Assembly: GCA_949935795.1 (NCBI GenBank)
Contig: CATLFX010000002.1
Location: 50,157-114,156, forward strand
DNA from: an uncultured Oscillospiraceae bacterium
Lineage (GTDB): Bacteria; Bacillota; Clostridia; Oscillospirales; Oscillospiraceae
Direction of reading: 5' to 3'
Length of the DNA stretch: 64,000 nt
The position numbers and the translations under genes were made by a program. Position 1 is the stretch's first letter. The number at the start of each line of letters is the position of its first letter. Under the pieces are notes generated by a model. It was not told the DNA's origin. It worked only from the letters and a program-made list of their open reading frames with translations, and did not search any database. This document shows positions 19,103 to 26,713 of this stretch, piece by piece.

Positions 19103-20377
19103 TTGCGGCTCTTGATTCGAGGCGGGCGGGTCGCCGACCCCGCCCAGGGCATTGACGAATGCCTGGACATTTTGCTGGAAAACGGGAAAATCGCCCGGCT
19201 GGGCAGAAATCTGCCCGCAGAGGACGCCCGGGTGCTGGACGCTGACGGGCTTGTCGCGGCCCCCGGCCTGGTGGACATGCACGTCCATCTGCGGGAGCCG
19301 GGCTTCGAGGCCAAGGAGACGGTGGCCACCGGCTGCGCCGCCGCGGCCAGGGGCGGCGTGACCACCCTGGTGGCCATGCCCAACACACGGCCCGCCACGG
19401 ACTGCCCCGGCATTGTGAAATTGGTGCGGGCCAAGGCCGCCCCCACCGGGGTGAACGTCCTCCCCGCCGGGGCCGTGACTTTGGGGCAGAAGGGCGAAGT
19501 CCTCACCGACTTCGCCGCACTGAAGGCGGCGGGCGTCCCCGCCCTCACCGACGATGGCGTACCCATCCAGAACATGGCCCTGCTTCGGCAGGCCATGCAG
19601 GAAGCCAAACGGCTGAATCTTCCTCTGCTGGACCACTGTGAGGACCGGGACATGGTTCAAAATTACGCCGTAAACGAAGGCGCGGTATCCCAGAAGCTGG
19701 GCCTCCCCGGCCGCCCCGCCGTGGCGGAGGAGCTCCAGATCATGCGGGACGTGATGCTGGCGGAGGACACCGGGGCCCATGTCCACATCTGCCACATCTC
19801 CACCGCCAAAGGGGTGAACATCGTGCGGCAGGCCAAGGCCCGGGGCATCCGGGTCACCTGCGAGACCTGCCCCCAATATTTCACCTTCACCGAAGAGGAG
19901 GTGCTCCGCCAGGGGACCATGGCGCGGGTCAATCCCCCCCTGCGCACCCAGGCGGACGTGGAGGGCATCCGGGCGGGCCTCGTGGACGGCACCATCGACG
20001 CCATCGTCACCGACCACGCCCCCCACACCGCTGAGGAGAAATCCAAACCCCTGCCCGACGCCCCCAGCGGCATGGTGGGGCTGGAGACATCCCTGGCCCT
20101 GGCCCTCACCGGGCTGTACCACACGGGGCTGCTGTCTCTGAACCGGATGCTGGCGCTGATGTCCGCCTCCCCCGCCGCCCTGCTGGGGCTGGACAAGGGG
20201 ACGCTGGTCCCGGGCCGGGACGCCGACCTGGTCCTCTTCGACCCAAACCAGGAGTGGGTCATCGACAAGGAGCAGTTTGTCTCCAAGGGACGCAACACCC
20301 CCTTCCACGGACGGACCGTGCGGGGGAAGGTCAAATACACCATTTCCCGGGGAAATATCATCTATCAGGAGGGCTGA
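19103..20377 (+). CDS. pyrC: dihydroorotase
   Basis: Third step of UMP synthesis, closing carbamoyl-aspartate to dihydroorotate. It has 424 residues and belongs to the type I amidohydrolases. The metal-binding HVHLREPG is near residue 58. Other features are MPNTRPATD, the His of LPLLDHCED and HICHISTAKG, and the catalytic Asp in IVTDHAPHTAEEK. The C-terminal VPGRDADLVLFDPN is typical. I chose the TTG at 19103 because AGGAGGG lies eight bases upstream; the frame runs further upstream, but only across the promoter. pyrF follows after three bases. Confidence 0.97.
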   Translation: MRLLIRGGRVADPAQGIDECLDILLENGKIARLGRNLPAEDARVLDADGLVAAPGLVDMHVHLREPGFEAKETVATGCAAAARGGVTTLVAMPNTRPATDCPGIVKLVRAKAAPTGVNVLPAGAVTLGQKGEVLTDFAALKAAGVPALTDDGVPIQNMALLRQAMQEAKRLNLPLLDHCEDRDMVQNYAVNEGAVSQKLGLPGRPAVAEELQIMRDVMLAEDTGAHVHICHISTAKGVNIVRQAKARGIRVTCETCPQYFTFTEEEVLRQGTMARVNPPLRTQADVEGIRAGLVDGTIDAIVTDHAPHTAEEKSKPLPDAPSGMVGLETSLALALTGLYHTGLLSLNRMLALMSASPAALLGLDKGTLVPGRDADLVLFDPNQEWVIDKEQFVSKGRNTPFHGRTVRGKVKYTISRGNIIYQEG

Positions 20378-20380
20378 ATC

Positions 20381-21304
20381 ATGTCATTCGACGTATTGCA
20401 GGACAAGATCAAGGCGAAAAAGAATCCAACCGTGGCCGGGCTGGACGCCCGGGTGGAGTACGTTCCCCCGTTCATCCTCAAAAAGCACATGGACCGGCAT
20501 GGGGAGACCCTGGAGGCCGCCGCTCAGGCCGTGCTGGAATTTGACAAGGGCCTCATCGACGCTTTGGCGGACGTAGTGCCCGCCGTCAAGCCCCAGTCCG
20601 CCTACTTTGAGATGCTGGGCTGGCGGGGCATGCGGGTCCTGGAGGAGCTCATCGCCTACGCCAAGGAGAAGAGCCTGTTTGTCATCGCTGACATCAAACG
20701 GGGCGACATCGGCACCACCGCCGCCGCCTACAGCGAGGCGTGGCTGGGGACCACCCAGGTAGGCGGGACGGCCTGCTCCGTGTTTGACGCCGACTGCGTC
20801 ACCCTCAACGGCTACATGGGGTCAGACGCCATCAAGCCTTTCCTCAAGGACTGCGCCCAGTGGAACAAATGCGCCTTTGTGCTGGCCAAGACCTCCAACC
20901 CCTCCTCGGTGGAGCTCCAGGACATCGTGGCCGGCGACCGGCTGGTATACACCGTCATGGGCGACCTGATCCAGCGCTGGGGCCAGGGCACTGAGGGCAA
21001 ATACCATTACCAGACCCTGGGGGCCGTGGTCGGGGCCACTCACCCCTCTGTGCTGAAAGAACTGCGCCGCCGTCTGGACCGGGTGTTTTTCCTGGTCCCC
21101 GGCTACGGGGCTCAGGGGGGCACCGCCGCCGATGTGCGCTTTGCCTTTGACGAGCTGGGCCGGGGCGCTATCGTCAACGCCTCCCGCTCCATCATGTGCG
21201 CCTGGCAGAAGACCGGCAGGGACGGCGCGGACTACCAGGAGGCCGCCCGGGCCGCCGCCGAGCAGATGCGGGACGAGATCAAGCAGTACGTGGCGATTTT
21301 GTAG
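20381..21304 (+). CDS. pyrF: orotidine 5'-phosphate decarboxylase, type 2
   Basis: Last step of UMP synthesis, decarboxylating OMP. The 307-residue length and the sequence around VKPQSAYFEMLGWRGMRVL mark the longer type 2 family. The catalytic Asp-Lys-Asp set is in VIADIKRGDIGTTAAAYSEA. The phosphate-binding VPGYGAQGGTAADV and the C-terminal Arg in VNASRSIMCAW are present. It is nearly joined to pyrC. A hairpin repeat (21305-21366) separates it from pyrK and might reduce read-through. Confidence 0.96.
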   Translation: MSFDVLQDKIKAKKNPTVAGLDARVEYVPPFILKKHMDRHGETLEAAAQAVLEFDKGLIDALADVVPAVKPQSAYFEMLGWRGMRVLEELIAYAKEKSLFVIADIKRGDIGTTAAAYSEAWLGTTQVGGTACSVFDADCVTLNGYMGSDAIKPFLKDCAQWNKCAFVLAKTSNPSSVELQDIVAGDRLVYTVMGDLIQRWGQGTEGKYHYQTLGAVVGATHPSVLKELRRRLDRVFFLVPGYGAQGGTAADVRFAFDELGRGAIVNASRSIMCAWQKTGRDGADYQEAARAAAEQMRDEIKQYVAIL

Positions 21305-21366
21305 GGCCTTCTTTTTCTTTTCTTGAACGAAAAGAAAAAGAAGCAAAAAGAAAAGAACTTTAGACT
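21305..21366 (+). repeat. dispersed hairpin repeat, copy 1 (inside the pyr operon)
   Basis: A perfect 15-bp inverted repeat (CTTCTTTTTCTTTTC at 21308-21322 and its complement at 21329-21343) is followed by a conserved tail GCAAAAAGAAAAGAACTTTAG. The same unit occurs at 40743-40795 on the other strand, and a diverged copy lies at 40541-40595. It starts right after the pyrF stop. Confidence 0.8.
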
Positions 21367-21380
21367 TTTGGGGGGATAAG

Positions 21381-22166
21381 ATGCCTATTCAACAGATTTG
21401 CACCGTGGTCTCCATGGAACGGCTGGACGCCAGCACATGGTGGATGGTGCTGGAAGCGGGCAAAATGGTGGAGCGGTACGGCCTGCGGGGCGGGCAGTTC
21501 CTGCACATCAAATGCGGGGACGGCCAGCTCCTCCGCCGTCCCATTTCGGTGTCCATCACTGGTCAGGATGAGCCGGAGGATTTGGTCACGCTGATTTTTG
21601 AAGTTCGCGGCGAGGGTACAGAATGGCTGTCTCAGCGCAAGATCGGAGACAAACTGGACGTGATCGGCCCGTTGGGCAATGGGTTTGACGTATCAAAGGA
21701 GGGCCGCTATCTGCTGGTGGGCGGCGGCATCGGCGTGCCTCCGCTGATGGAATACGGCGAATGCCTCCAATGGCCCCACACGGCAGTTCTGGGTTTCCGT
21801 ACCAAGGATAAGGCGTTCCCCGCCATCGTCAGCCGGTTCAAGGAGCATTGCGAAGAAACCTACCTCTGCACCGATGACGGCACCCTGGGCCGCCACGGCT
21901 TCGTGGACAGCCAGGTGCGTGAGATTCTTGTAAAGGAAAATAACTTTATAGCCATTCTGGCCTGCGGCCCCAGGCCCATGTTGAAAAGCGTGGCCAAGGT
22001 AGCGGCGGAGTTCGGCGTTCCCTGCCAGGTGTCCATGGAGGAACGCATGGCGTGCGGCGTGGGGGCCTGTCTGGGCTGCGCCATTCAGATGAAGGACGGG
22101 ACCATGAAGCACGTGTGCAAGGACGGACCTGTTTTCAACGCCGGGGAGGTGGACTGGGATGTCTGA
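21381..22166 (+). CDS. pyrK: dihydroorotate dehydrogenase B, electron-transfer subunit
   Basis: Passes electrons from dihydroorotate oxidation in PyrD to NAD through FAD and a [2Fe-2S] cluster. It has 261 residues. The FAD-binding RRPISVSI is near residue 52, the NAD-binding LLVGGGIGVPPL near 111, and ILACGPRPML follows. The cluster ligands are in CGVGACLGCAI plus the later Cys of HVCKDGPVF. A purine-rich GGGGGGATAAG precedes the ATG. It overlaps pyrD by eight bases, as expected for a heterotetramer made in equal amounts. Confidence 0.96.
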   Translation: MPIQQICTVVSMERLDASTWWMVLEAGKMVERYGLRGGQFLHIKCGDGQLLRRPISVSITGQDEPEDLVTLIFEVRGEGTEWLSQRKIGDKLDVIGPLGNGFDVSKEGRYLLVGGGIGVPPLMEYGECLQWPHTAVLGFRTKDKAFPAIVSRFKEHCEETYLCTDDGTLGRHGFVDSQVREILVKENNFIAILACGPRPMLKSVAKVAAEFGVPCQVSMEERMACGVGACLGCAIQMKDGTMKHVCKDGPVFNAGEVDWDV

Positions 22167-23154
22167 GAAACACGCGTCTCATCCCGAGGCTGAGGGCATC
22201 ATTGCCAGCACTGTCACACAGGCGGCATTGACCCAGGACCGCTCCATAGATTTGTCCGTTGATTTGGCCGGAGTCGTTCTGAAAAACCCGGTGGTCGTAG
22301 CCTCCGGCACCTTCGGCTTTGGCCGGGAGTACGGCCAATTCTTTGACCTGTCTGAACTGGGGGGCATTTGCTGTAAAGGATTAACCCTTCACCCAAGGGA
22401 GGGCAATCCTCCGCCCCGAATTGCCGAGACCCCCATGGGCATGCTCAACTCTGTGGGCCTGCAAAACCCAGGCGTAGACGCATTCATCGCGGAGGAACTG
22501 CCCTTTCTGCGCCAACACGACGTAAAGATCATCGCCAATATCTCCGGCAACACCCCGGAGGAGTACGGCGTGATGTGCGAAAAGCTGTCGGAGGCCGGGG
22601 TGGACATGATTGAGGTCAACATCTCCTGCCCCAACGTGAAGGCAGGAGGGCTGGCCTACGGCACCCGGCCCGATCTGGCCGCCGAGGTCACCCGGGAAGC
22701 CAAAAAGCATGCCCGCGTCCCAGTGATGGTGAAGCTCTCCCCCAACGTCACCGATATCACCGAGATCGCCAAGGCCGCGGCGGACGCGGGTGCGGACGCC
22801 CTGTCCCTTATCAACACCCTGCGGGGCATGCGCATCGACGTGAACACCCGCCGCCCCATTTTGAAGATGAATACCGGGGGGCTGTCCGGCCCCGCCGTCC
22901 TCCCCGTCGCCGTTCGGATGGTGTGGGAGGTGGCCAACGCCGTCAAACTGCCCATCCTGGGCATGGGCGGCGTGTCCAAAGGCGAGGACGCCGCCCAGCT
23001 CATGCTGGCGGGCGCCTCCGCCGTGGCGGTGGGCACCGCCCTGTTTGCCGACCCCCGCGCCCCGCTGAAGGTTCGGGATGGTTTGGCGGAAATCGCAGCA
23101 AAACAGGGACTGGGCGCCGTTCGGGAGCTCACCGGCGGCGTGCGCCCCTGGTAA
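22159..23154 (+). CDS. pyrD: dihydroorotate dehydrogenase B, catalytic subunit
   Basis: FMN enzyme oxidising dihydroorotate to orotate; partner of PyrK. It has 331 residues. Family features are NPVVVASGTFGFGREY, MLNSVGLQNPGVD, the catalytic Cys region VNISCPNVKAGG, VMVKLSPNV, NTLRGMRID, and the FMN phosphate site GMGGVSKGEDA. About 25 residues precede the usual start, but GGGGAGGTG in front of the ATG at 22159 supports it. It completes dihydroorotate-to-UMP conversion except pyrE, which is not in the window; pyrB and carAB are also absent. Confidence 0.96.
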   Translation: MSEKHASHPEAEGIIASTVTQAALTQDRSIDLSVDLAGVVLKNPVVVASGTFGFGREYGQFFDLSELGGICCKGLTLHPREGNPPPRIAETPMGMLNSVGLQNPGVDAFIAEELPFLRQHDVKIIANISGNTPEEYGVMCEKLSEAGVDMIEVNISCPNVKAGGLAYGTRPDLAAEVTREAKKHARVPVMVKLSPNVTDITEIAKAAADAGADALSLINTLRGMRIDVNTRRPILKMNTGGLSGPAVLPVAVRMVWEVANAVKLPILGMGGVSKGEDAAQLMLAGASAVAVGTALFADPRAPLKVRDGLAEIAAKQGLGAVRELTGGVRPW

Positions 23155-23171
23155 AGAAAGAAGGAATCTCC

Positions 23172-24320
23172 ATGACCACCATCTATCTCATCCGCCACGG
23201 GCAGGCGGAGGGCAACCTCTACCGCCGCTGTCACAGCTGGCACAACGGCCTGCTCACCCTCAGGGGCCGGGAGCAGGTCAAGGCCCTGGAAAAGCGGTTT
23301 GAAGGCGTCCATTTCGACGCGGTGTACTCCAGCGACCTGTACCGGGCCATGGCCACCGCCGGGGCCGTCTACCGCCCCCGTGGGCTCACCCTGCGGGTGG
23401 ACCCCAATCTGCGGGAGATCGGCGCAGGCGTCTGGGAAGACGTGCCCTGGGGCCAGCTTCTCCACGATGACCGGGACAGCCTCACCGCGTTTCTAACCTG
23501 CAACCCCAGCTGGCGTGTGGAGGGCAGCGAGACCTTCTCCGGCGTCCGCCGGCGGATGGACCGGGCGATCCGCCGCATCGCCGCCGCCCACCCAGGCCAG
23601 ACGGTGGCCGTGACCTCCCACGGCTGCGCTATCAAATGCGGGTTGTCCGTCTGGCTCGGGCTGGACGTGGACCAGATCGACCAAATCCCTTTGTCCAACA
23701 ACTCCGGCGTGGCCAAGCTGGAGGTGGAAAACGGCCAGGTGAAGGTCGTCTATTATAACGACGACAGCCACTTGGGGGCACTGGCCTCCCTGCCCAAGGC
23801 CAGCAGCGCCTACGGCATCTCCGGCATGGAGCGCAACGCTTTGCGCTTCCGCCCCTTGCTTCTGCCCCAGGAAAAGGAGACGTACTTAGCCGCCCGGCGG
23901 GACGGCTGGCAGGCCAGCCATGGCACGATGGACGGCTTTGACGGCGGAAGCTTTTTGACGGTGGCTGAGAAAAACAGCGCACAGAATAAAAACTGCGTTC
24001 TGCTGGCCCTGCTGGGCGACACCCCTGTGGGTGTGCTCCAGATGGACTGGCAGCAGGACGCCCAGGATCAGGCCGGGCGGGTGCCCTTCTTCTACATGGC
24101 CCCGGAATTCCGCTCCCAGGGGCTGGGGGTTCAGCTGCTGGGCCAGGCGGTCTGCACCTACCGGGCCATGGGGCGGCAGGTCCTGCGCCTGCGGTGCGCG
24201 CCGGAAAATGAGCGGGCCAAGAAATTCTACACCTCCCACGGCTTTTACAAGGTGGGCGAGGAGCCCGGCGGCGTGGGCCATCTGGACACGATGGAAAAGT
24301 ACATCGGGCTGGAGCTTTAA
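23172..24320 (+). CDS. fusion: histidine phosphatase domain plus GNAT acetyltransferase domain
   Basis: A 382-residue two-domain protein. Residues 1-200 form a phosphoglycerate-mutase-like histidine phosphatase: the phospho-accepting His in YLIRHGQAEGN, a conserved Arg in DLYRAMATAG, and the second His in TSHGCAIKCG. Residues 215-382 resemble GNAT acetyltransferases, with the acetyl-CoA loop near APEFRSQGLGVQLLGQAV and the ending ENERAKKFYTSHGFYKVGE. The ATG at 23172 follows GAAGGAA; the frame extends upstream only inside pyrD. It is 17 bases after pyrD and probably in the same transcript. Substrates are unknown. Confidence 0.85.
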   Translation: MTTIYLIRHGQAEGNLYRRCHSWHNGLLTLRGREQVKALEKRFEGVHFDAVYSSDLYRAMATAGAVYRPRGLTLRVDPNLREIGAGVWEDVPWGQLLHDDRDSLTAFLTCNPSWRVEGSETFSGVRRRMDRAIRRIAAAHPGQTVAVTSHGCAIKCGLSVWLGLDVDQIDQIPLSNNSGVAKLEVENGQVKVVYYNDDSHLGALASLPKASSAYGISGMERNALRFRPLLLPQEKETYLAARRDGWQASHGTMDGFDGGSFLTVAEKNSAQNKNCVLLALLGDTPVGVLQMDWQQDAQDQAGRVPFFYMAPEFRSQGLGVQLLGQAVCTYRAMGRQVLRLRCAPENERAKKFYTSHGFYKVGEEPGGVGHLDTMEKYIGLEL

Positions 24321-24352
24321 AAATTTCACATCACATTCCAATAAAAATCACA

Positions 24353-24376
24353 GGGCGGCTGGAATACCAGCCGCCC
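24353..24376. terminator. bidirectional terminator between the fusion gene and the lipoprotein gene
   Basis: Ten-base perfect stem (GGGCGGCTGG with CCAGCCGCCC) with a four-base loop between two convergent genes. Weak T-rich flanks lie on both sides. Confidence 0.7.
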
Positions 24377-24383
24377 CGCTTGT

Positions 24384-24776
24384 TTAGCGCATTGCCCGGC
24401 CAACGTCGTTGGCCGCGTCGCCGATGGCGTCCCCTGCGCCGCGGACCACATTGCCGGCGCCCCGGGCGAGATCCCCCGCGGCGTCTCCAATGTCATCCAT
24501 CACATCGCCCCCGTTGGAGGGGCTGCTGTTTCCAGAGACGTTGTTCTGGCCGTTACTGCCCGCATTGTCGCTGTAGTACGCGCCGTCGTCCATGCCGGCG
24601 CTGCTGTGAGCACCGTCGTTTACTCCAGCGCTGCTGCCCGCGTTGTTGTCAACCACCGCGCTGTTGGTGGGAGCGGCGGATGCCGCGTTGTCCTTGTCCC
24701 GGCTGGCGGAACAGCCCGTCAGCGCCATGGCCATCAGACAGGCCAGGAACAGGGCAAAATATTTCTGCTTCATCAT
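24384..24776 (-). CDS. small secreted lipoprotein, function unknown
   Basis: A 130-residue protein with a lipoprotein signal peptide ending in the lipobox LTGC. The mature part is low complexity, rich in Asn, Ser, Gly, Asp and Ala, and ends in repeats of the type GDAxGDLARGAGNVVRGAGD. Such Gly-Ala-Asp amphipathic repeats occur in small clostridial surface lipoproteins. GGAGG lies five bases before the first of two adjacent ATG codons, which decides the start. It is a single gene convergent with the fusion gene. Confidence 0.7.
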   Translation of the reverse strand: MMKQKYFALFLACLMAMALTGCSASRDKDNAASAAPTNSAVVDNNAGSSAGVNDGAHSSAGMDDGAYYSDNAGSNGQNNVSGNSSPSNGGDVMDDIGDAAGDLARGAGNVVRGAGDAIGDAANDVGRAMR

Positions 24777-24938
24777 TGATGCCTCCTGCTTTTTCTTCAC
24801 GTTCCCCATGACTCATTATGTACCGGTGAAGTCGGTTCAAAGCAGGTATTTTTTTGTATTTTTGACCTGCCAGCTCACCAACAGTAAAAACAAATGCAGG
24901 AGGGAGCACCCACACCCCGCGCCCCGCTGTTTTGCCGC

Positions 24939-24967
24939 TTGACACATCCGTCTTTTTCAGATATACT
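24939..24967 (+). promoter_or_regulatory. promoter for the ABC transporter-lar operon
   Basis: TTGACA (24939-24944), 17-base spacer, TATACT (24962-24967). It is followed by a leader of about 170 bases. The remaining stretch from 24777 to 24938 shows no gene. Confidence 0.85.
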
Positions 24968-24973
24968 ACTGAC

Positions 24974-25100
24974 AATCAACCCGCATGAAGCGGGCGCGGG
25001 GTGCTGAAGCGTCCCTTCCAACCATAAATGCTTTTGTTTTTTTGAACGGTATGCTAAGAAGGCATACGGTCCTCTCCGGAGAGGGACCGTGTGCTTTTTT
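24974..25100 (+). promoter_or_regulatory. leader RNA with mutually exclusive hairpins (candidate attenuator or riboswitch)
   Basis: The leader starts with CCCGC-ATGAA-GCGGG. Further on, GTATGC (25049-25054) can pair with GCATAC (25062-25067). The same GCATAC begins the 5' arm of a strong hairpin (25062-25094) followed by TTTTTT, that is, a terminator. One segment shared by two competing stems is the usual design of transcription attenuation. I could not match it to a known riboswitch class. What it senses is unknown; nickel or a transported ligand is a guess from the genes downstream. Confidence 0.55.
25062..25100 (+). terminator. leader terminator before the transporter operon
   Basis: A stem of about 16 bp centred on CTCCGGAG, with one bulge and one G-T pair, followed by six T. 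It ends about 46 bases before the binding-protein ATG. Confidence 0.75.
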
Positions 25101-25145
25101 CGTCCCATGAAGCATTTCACCTTTGACATTCTTTAGGAGGAATTC

Positions 25146-26687
25146 ATGAAAAAACGGTTCTTTTCTCTTCTGCTCGCCTTTGCCCTATCATTGGCGTTGA
25201 CGGCCTGCGGCGGCGCGCCCGCTGGAAATACCGCTCCCTCCACCCTGGTCTACGGCAGCGCCGACTACACCCGCATCAACCCCGCCATGGACGAGCACTG
25301 TGAGATCAACGCCCTGCTGTTCAACGGCCTCACCGCCCACGACGGCGAAAATCAAGTGGTCCCCGGCCTGGCGGACCGCTGGGACTACGATGAGACCGCC
25401 TATACCTACACCTTCCACCTCCGGGACGGCGTGAAATGGCACGACGGCCAGCCCCTCACCTCCGCCGACGTAAAATTCACCATTGAGGCCATTATGGACC
25501 CGGAAAACGGCGCGGAAAACGCCCCCAACTACGAGGACGTGGAGGAAATCACCACCCCGGACGAACAGACGGTGGTCTTCCGGCTGACGGGGCCCAACGC
25601 CGCCTTCTTGGAGTACATGACCATGGCGGTCCTTCCCCGCCACCTGCTGGAGGGCGAGGACATGCAGACCTCCGGCTTTTTCCGCGCCCCCGTGGGCACT
25701 GGGCCCTATAAGCTGGAGCGCTGGGACGTGGGCCAGGCCATCGTGCTGGTGAAAAATGAGGACTACTACCTGGGCTGTCCCAACATCGACCAGATCATCT
25801 TCAAAATCGTGGGGGACGACAACGCCCAGGCCGTCCAGCTGGAGTCCGGCGAGCTGGATTTGGCCCTGCTGGACCCCCGGAACGCGCAGAGCTTTGCGGG
25901 CAGGGACGGCTTCACCTGCTACGATATGATGACCGCCGACTACCGGGGCATTCTGTTCAATTTTTGGAACGATTACTGGATTGAGAACCGTGACCTCATC
26001 CCCGCCGTCTGCTGCGCCATCGACCGGCAGGCCATCATTGACTCCGTCCTGCTGGGCCAGGGCATGGCCGCCTACAGCCCCCTTCAGCGCAATATCTACA
26101 ACAACGCGGACGTGGAGCGGTACGGCTACGACCCCGCCAGGGCCAAAGAAATTTTGGAGTCCGCCGGGTGCGTGATGGGTCCTGACGGGTTCTATCAGCG
26201 GGACGGCCAGGAGGTGGGCTTTGTTATCAGCGTGATGGCCGGGGAACAGGACCGCATCGACATCGCCCAGGCCGCCGCCCAGCAGCTCCGGGAGGCCGGC
26301 ATCCACTGCACGGTAGAAATTCCCGCCAAAATCGACTGGGGCGGACAGATGGCCGGGCTCATCGGCTGGGGCAGTCCCTTCGACGCGGACGACCACACTT
26401 ATAAGGTGTTCGGCACCGGTAAAGGGGCCAACTACAGCGGTTATTCCAACCAGCGGGTGGACGAATACCTGACTCTGGCCCGCCAGTCCGCCGACCCCGG
26501 CGTCCGCCGGGACTACTACGCCAAATTCCAGGAGGAGCTGGCCGCCGATCCCCCCTACGCCTTTATCTGCTACATCGACGCCAACTATGTGGCGAAATCG
26601 TCGGTGCGGGGCATTGCCGCCGATACCGTTCTGGGACACCACGGCGTGGGCATCTTCTGGAACGTCCACGAGTGGACCATCGAATAA
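25146..26687 (+). CDS. ABC transporter substrate-binding lipoprotein, family 5 (peptide/nickel type)
   Basis: Extracellular receptor of a peptide/nickel importer. It has 513 residues. The signal peptide ends at the lipobox LTAC. The family 5 core has LVYGSADYTRINPAMDEHC, YTFHLRDGVKWHDGQPLTSADVKFT-type residues (the family signature, near residue 95) and SPLQRNIYNNADVERYGYD. TAGGAGGAATTC gives a strong start. The family binds oligopeptides, dipeptides or nickel chelates. The lar genes at the end of the same run favour nickel, but the binding pocket cannot be judged by eye. Confidence 0.9.
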   Translation: MKKRFFSLLLAFALSLALTACGGAPAGNTAPSTLVYGSADYTRINPAMDEHCEINALLFNGLTAHDGENQVVPGLADRWDYDETAYTYTFHLRDGVKWHDGQPLTSADVKFTIEAIMDPENGAENAPNYEDVEEITTPDEQTVVFRLTGPNAAFLEYMTMAVLPRHLLEGEDMQTSGFFRAPVGTGPYKLERWDVGQAIVLVKNEDYYLGCPNIDQIIFKIVGDDNAQAVQLESGELDLALLDPRNAQSFAGRDGFTCYDMMTADYRGILFNFWNDYWIENRDLIPAVCCAIDRQAIIDSVLLGQGMAAYSPLQRNIYNNADVERYGYDPARAKEILESAGCVMGPDGFYQRDGQEVGFVISVMAGEQDRIDIAQAAAQQLREAGIHCTVEIPAKIDWGGQMAGLIGWGSPFDADDHTYKVFGTGKGANYSGYSNQRVDEYLTLARQSADPGVRRDYYAKFQEELAADPPYAFICYIDANYVAKSSVRGIAADTVLGHHGVGIFWNVHEWTIE

Positions 26688-26713
26688 ATGAAACAATACC
26701 ATGGGGGTGTACC

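Noticed and set aside
25049..25067. GTATGC and GCATAC near the transporter promoter as a NikR operator
   Set aside because: NikR half-sites GTATGA and TCATAC are 16 bases apart; here the gap is seven bases and the pair lies in the transcribed leader, where a hairpin explains it better.
24985..25110. A 41-codon open frame covering the leader of the transporter operon (possible leader peptide)
   Set aside because: There is no ribosome-binding site before its ATG, which would lie only about 11 bases from the predicted transcript start, and there is no run of regulatory codons. It remains possible but unsupported.
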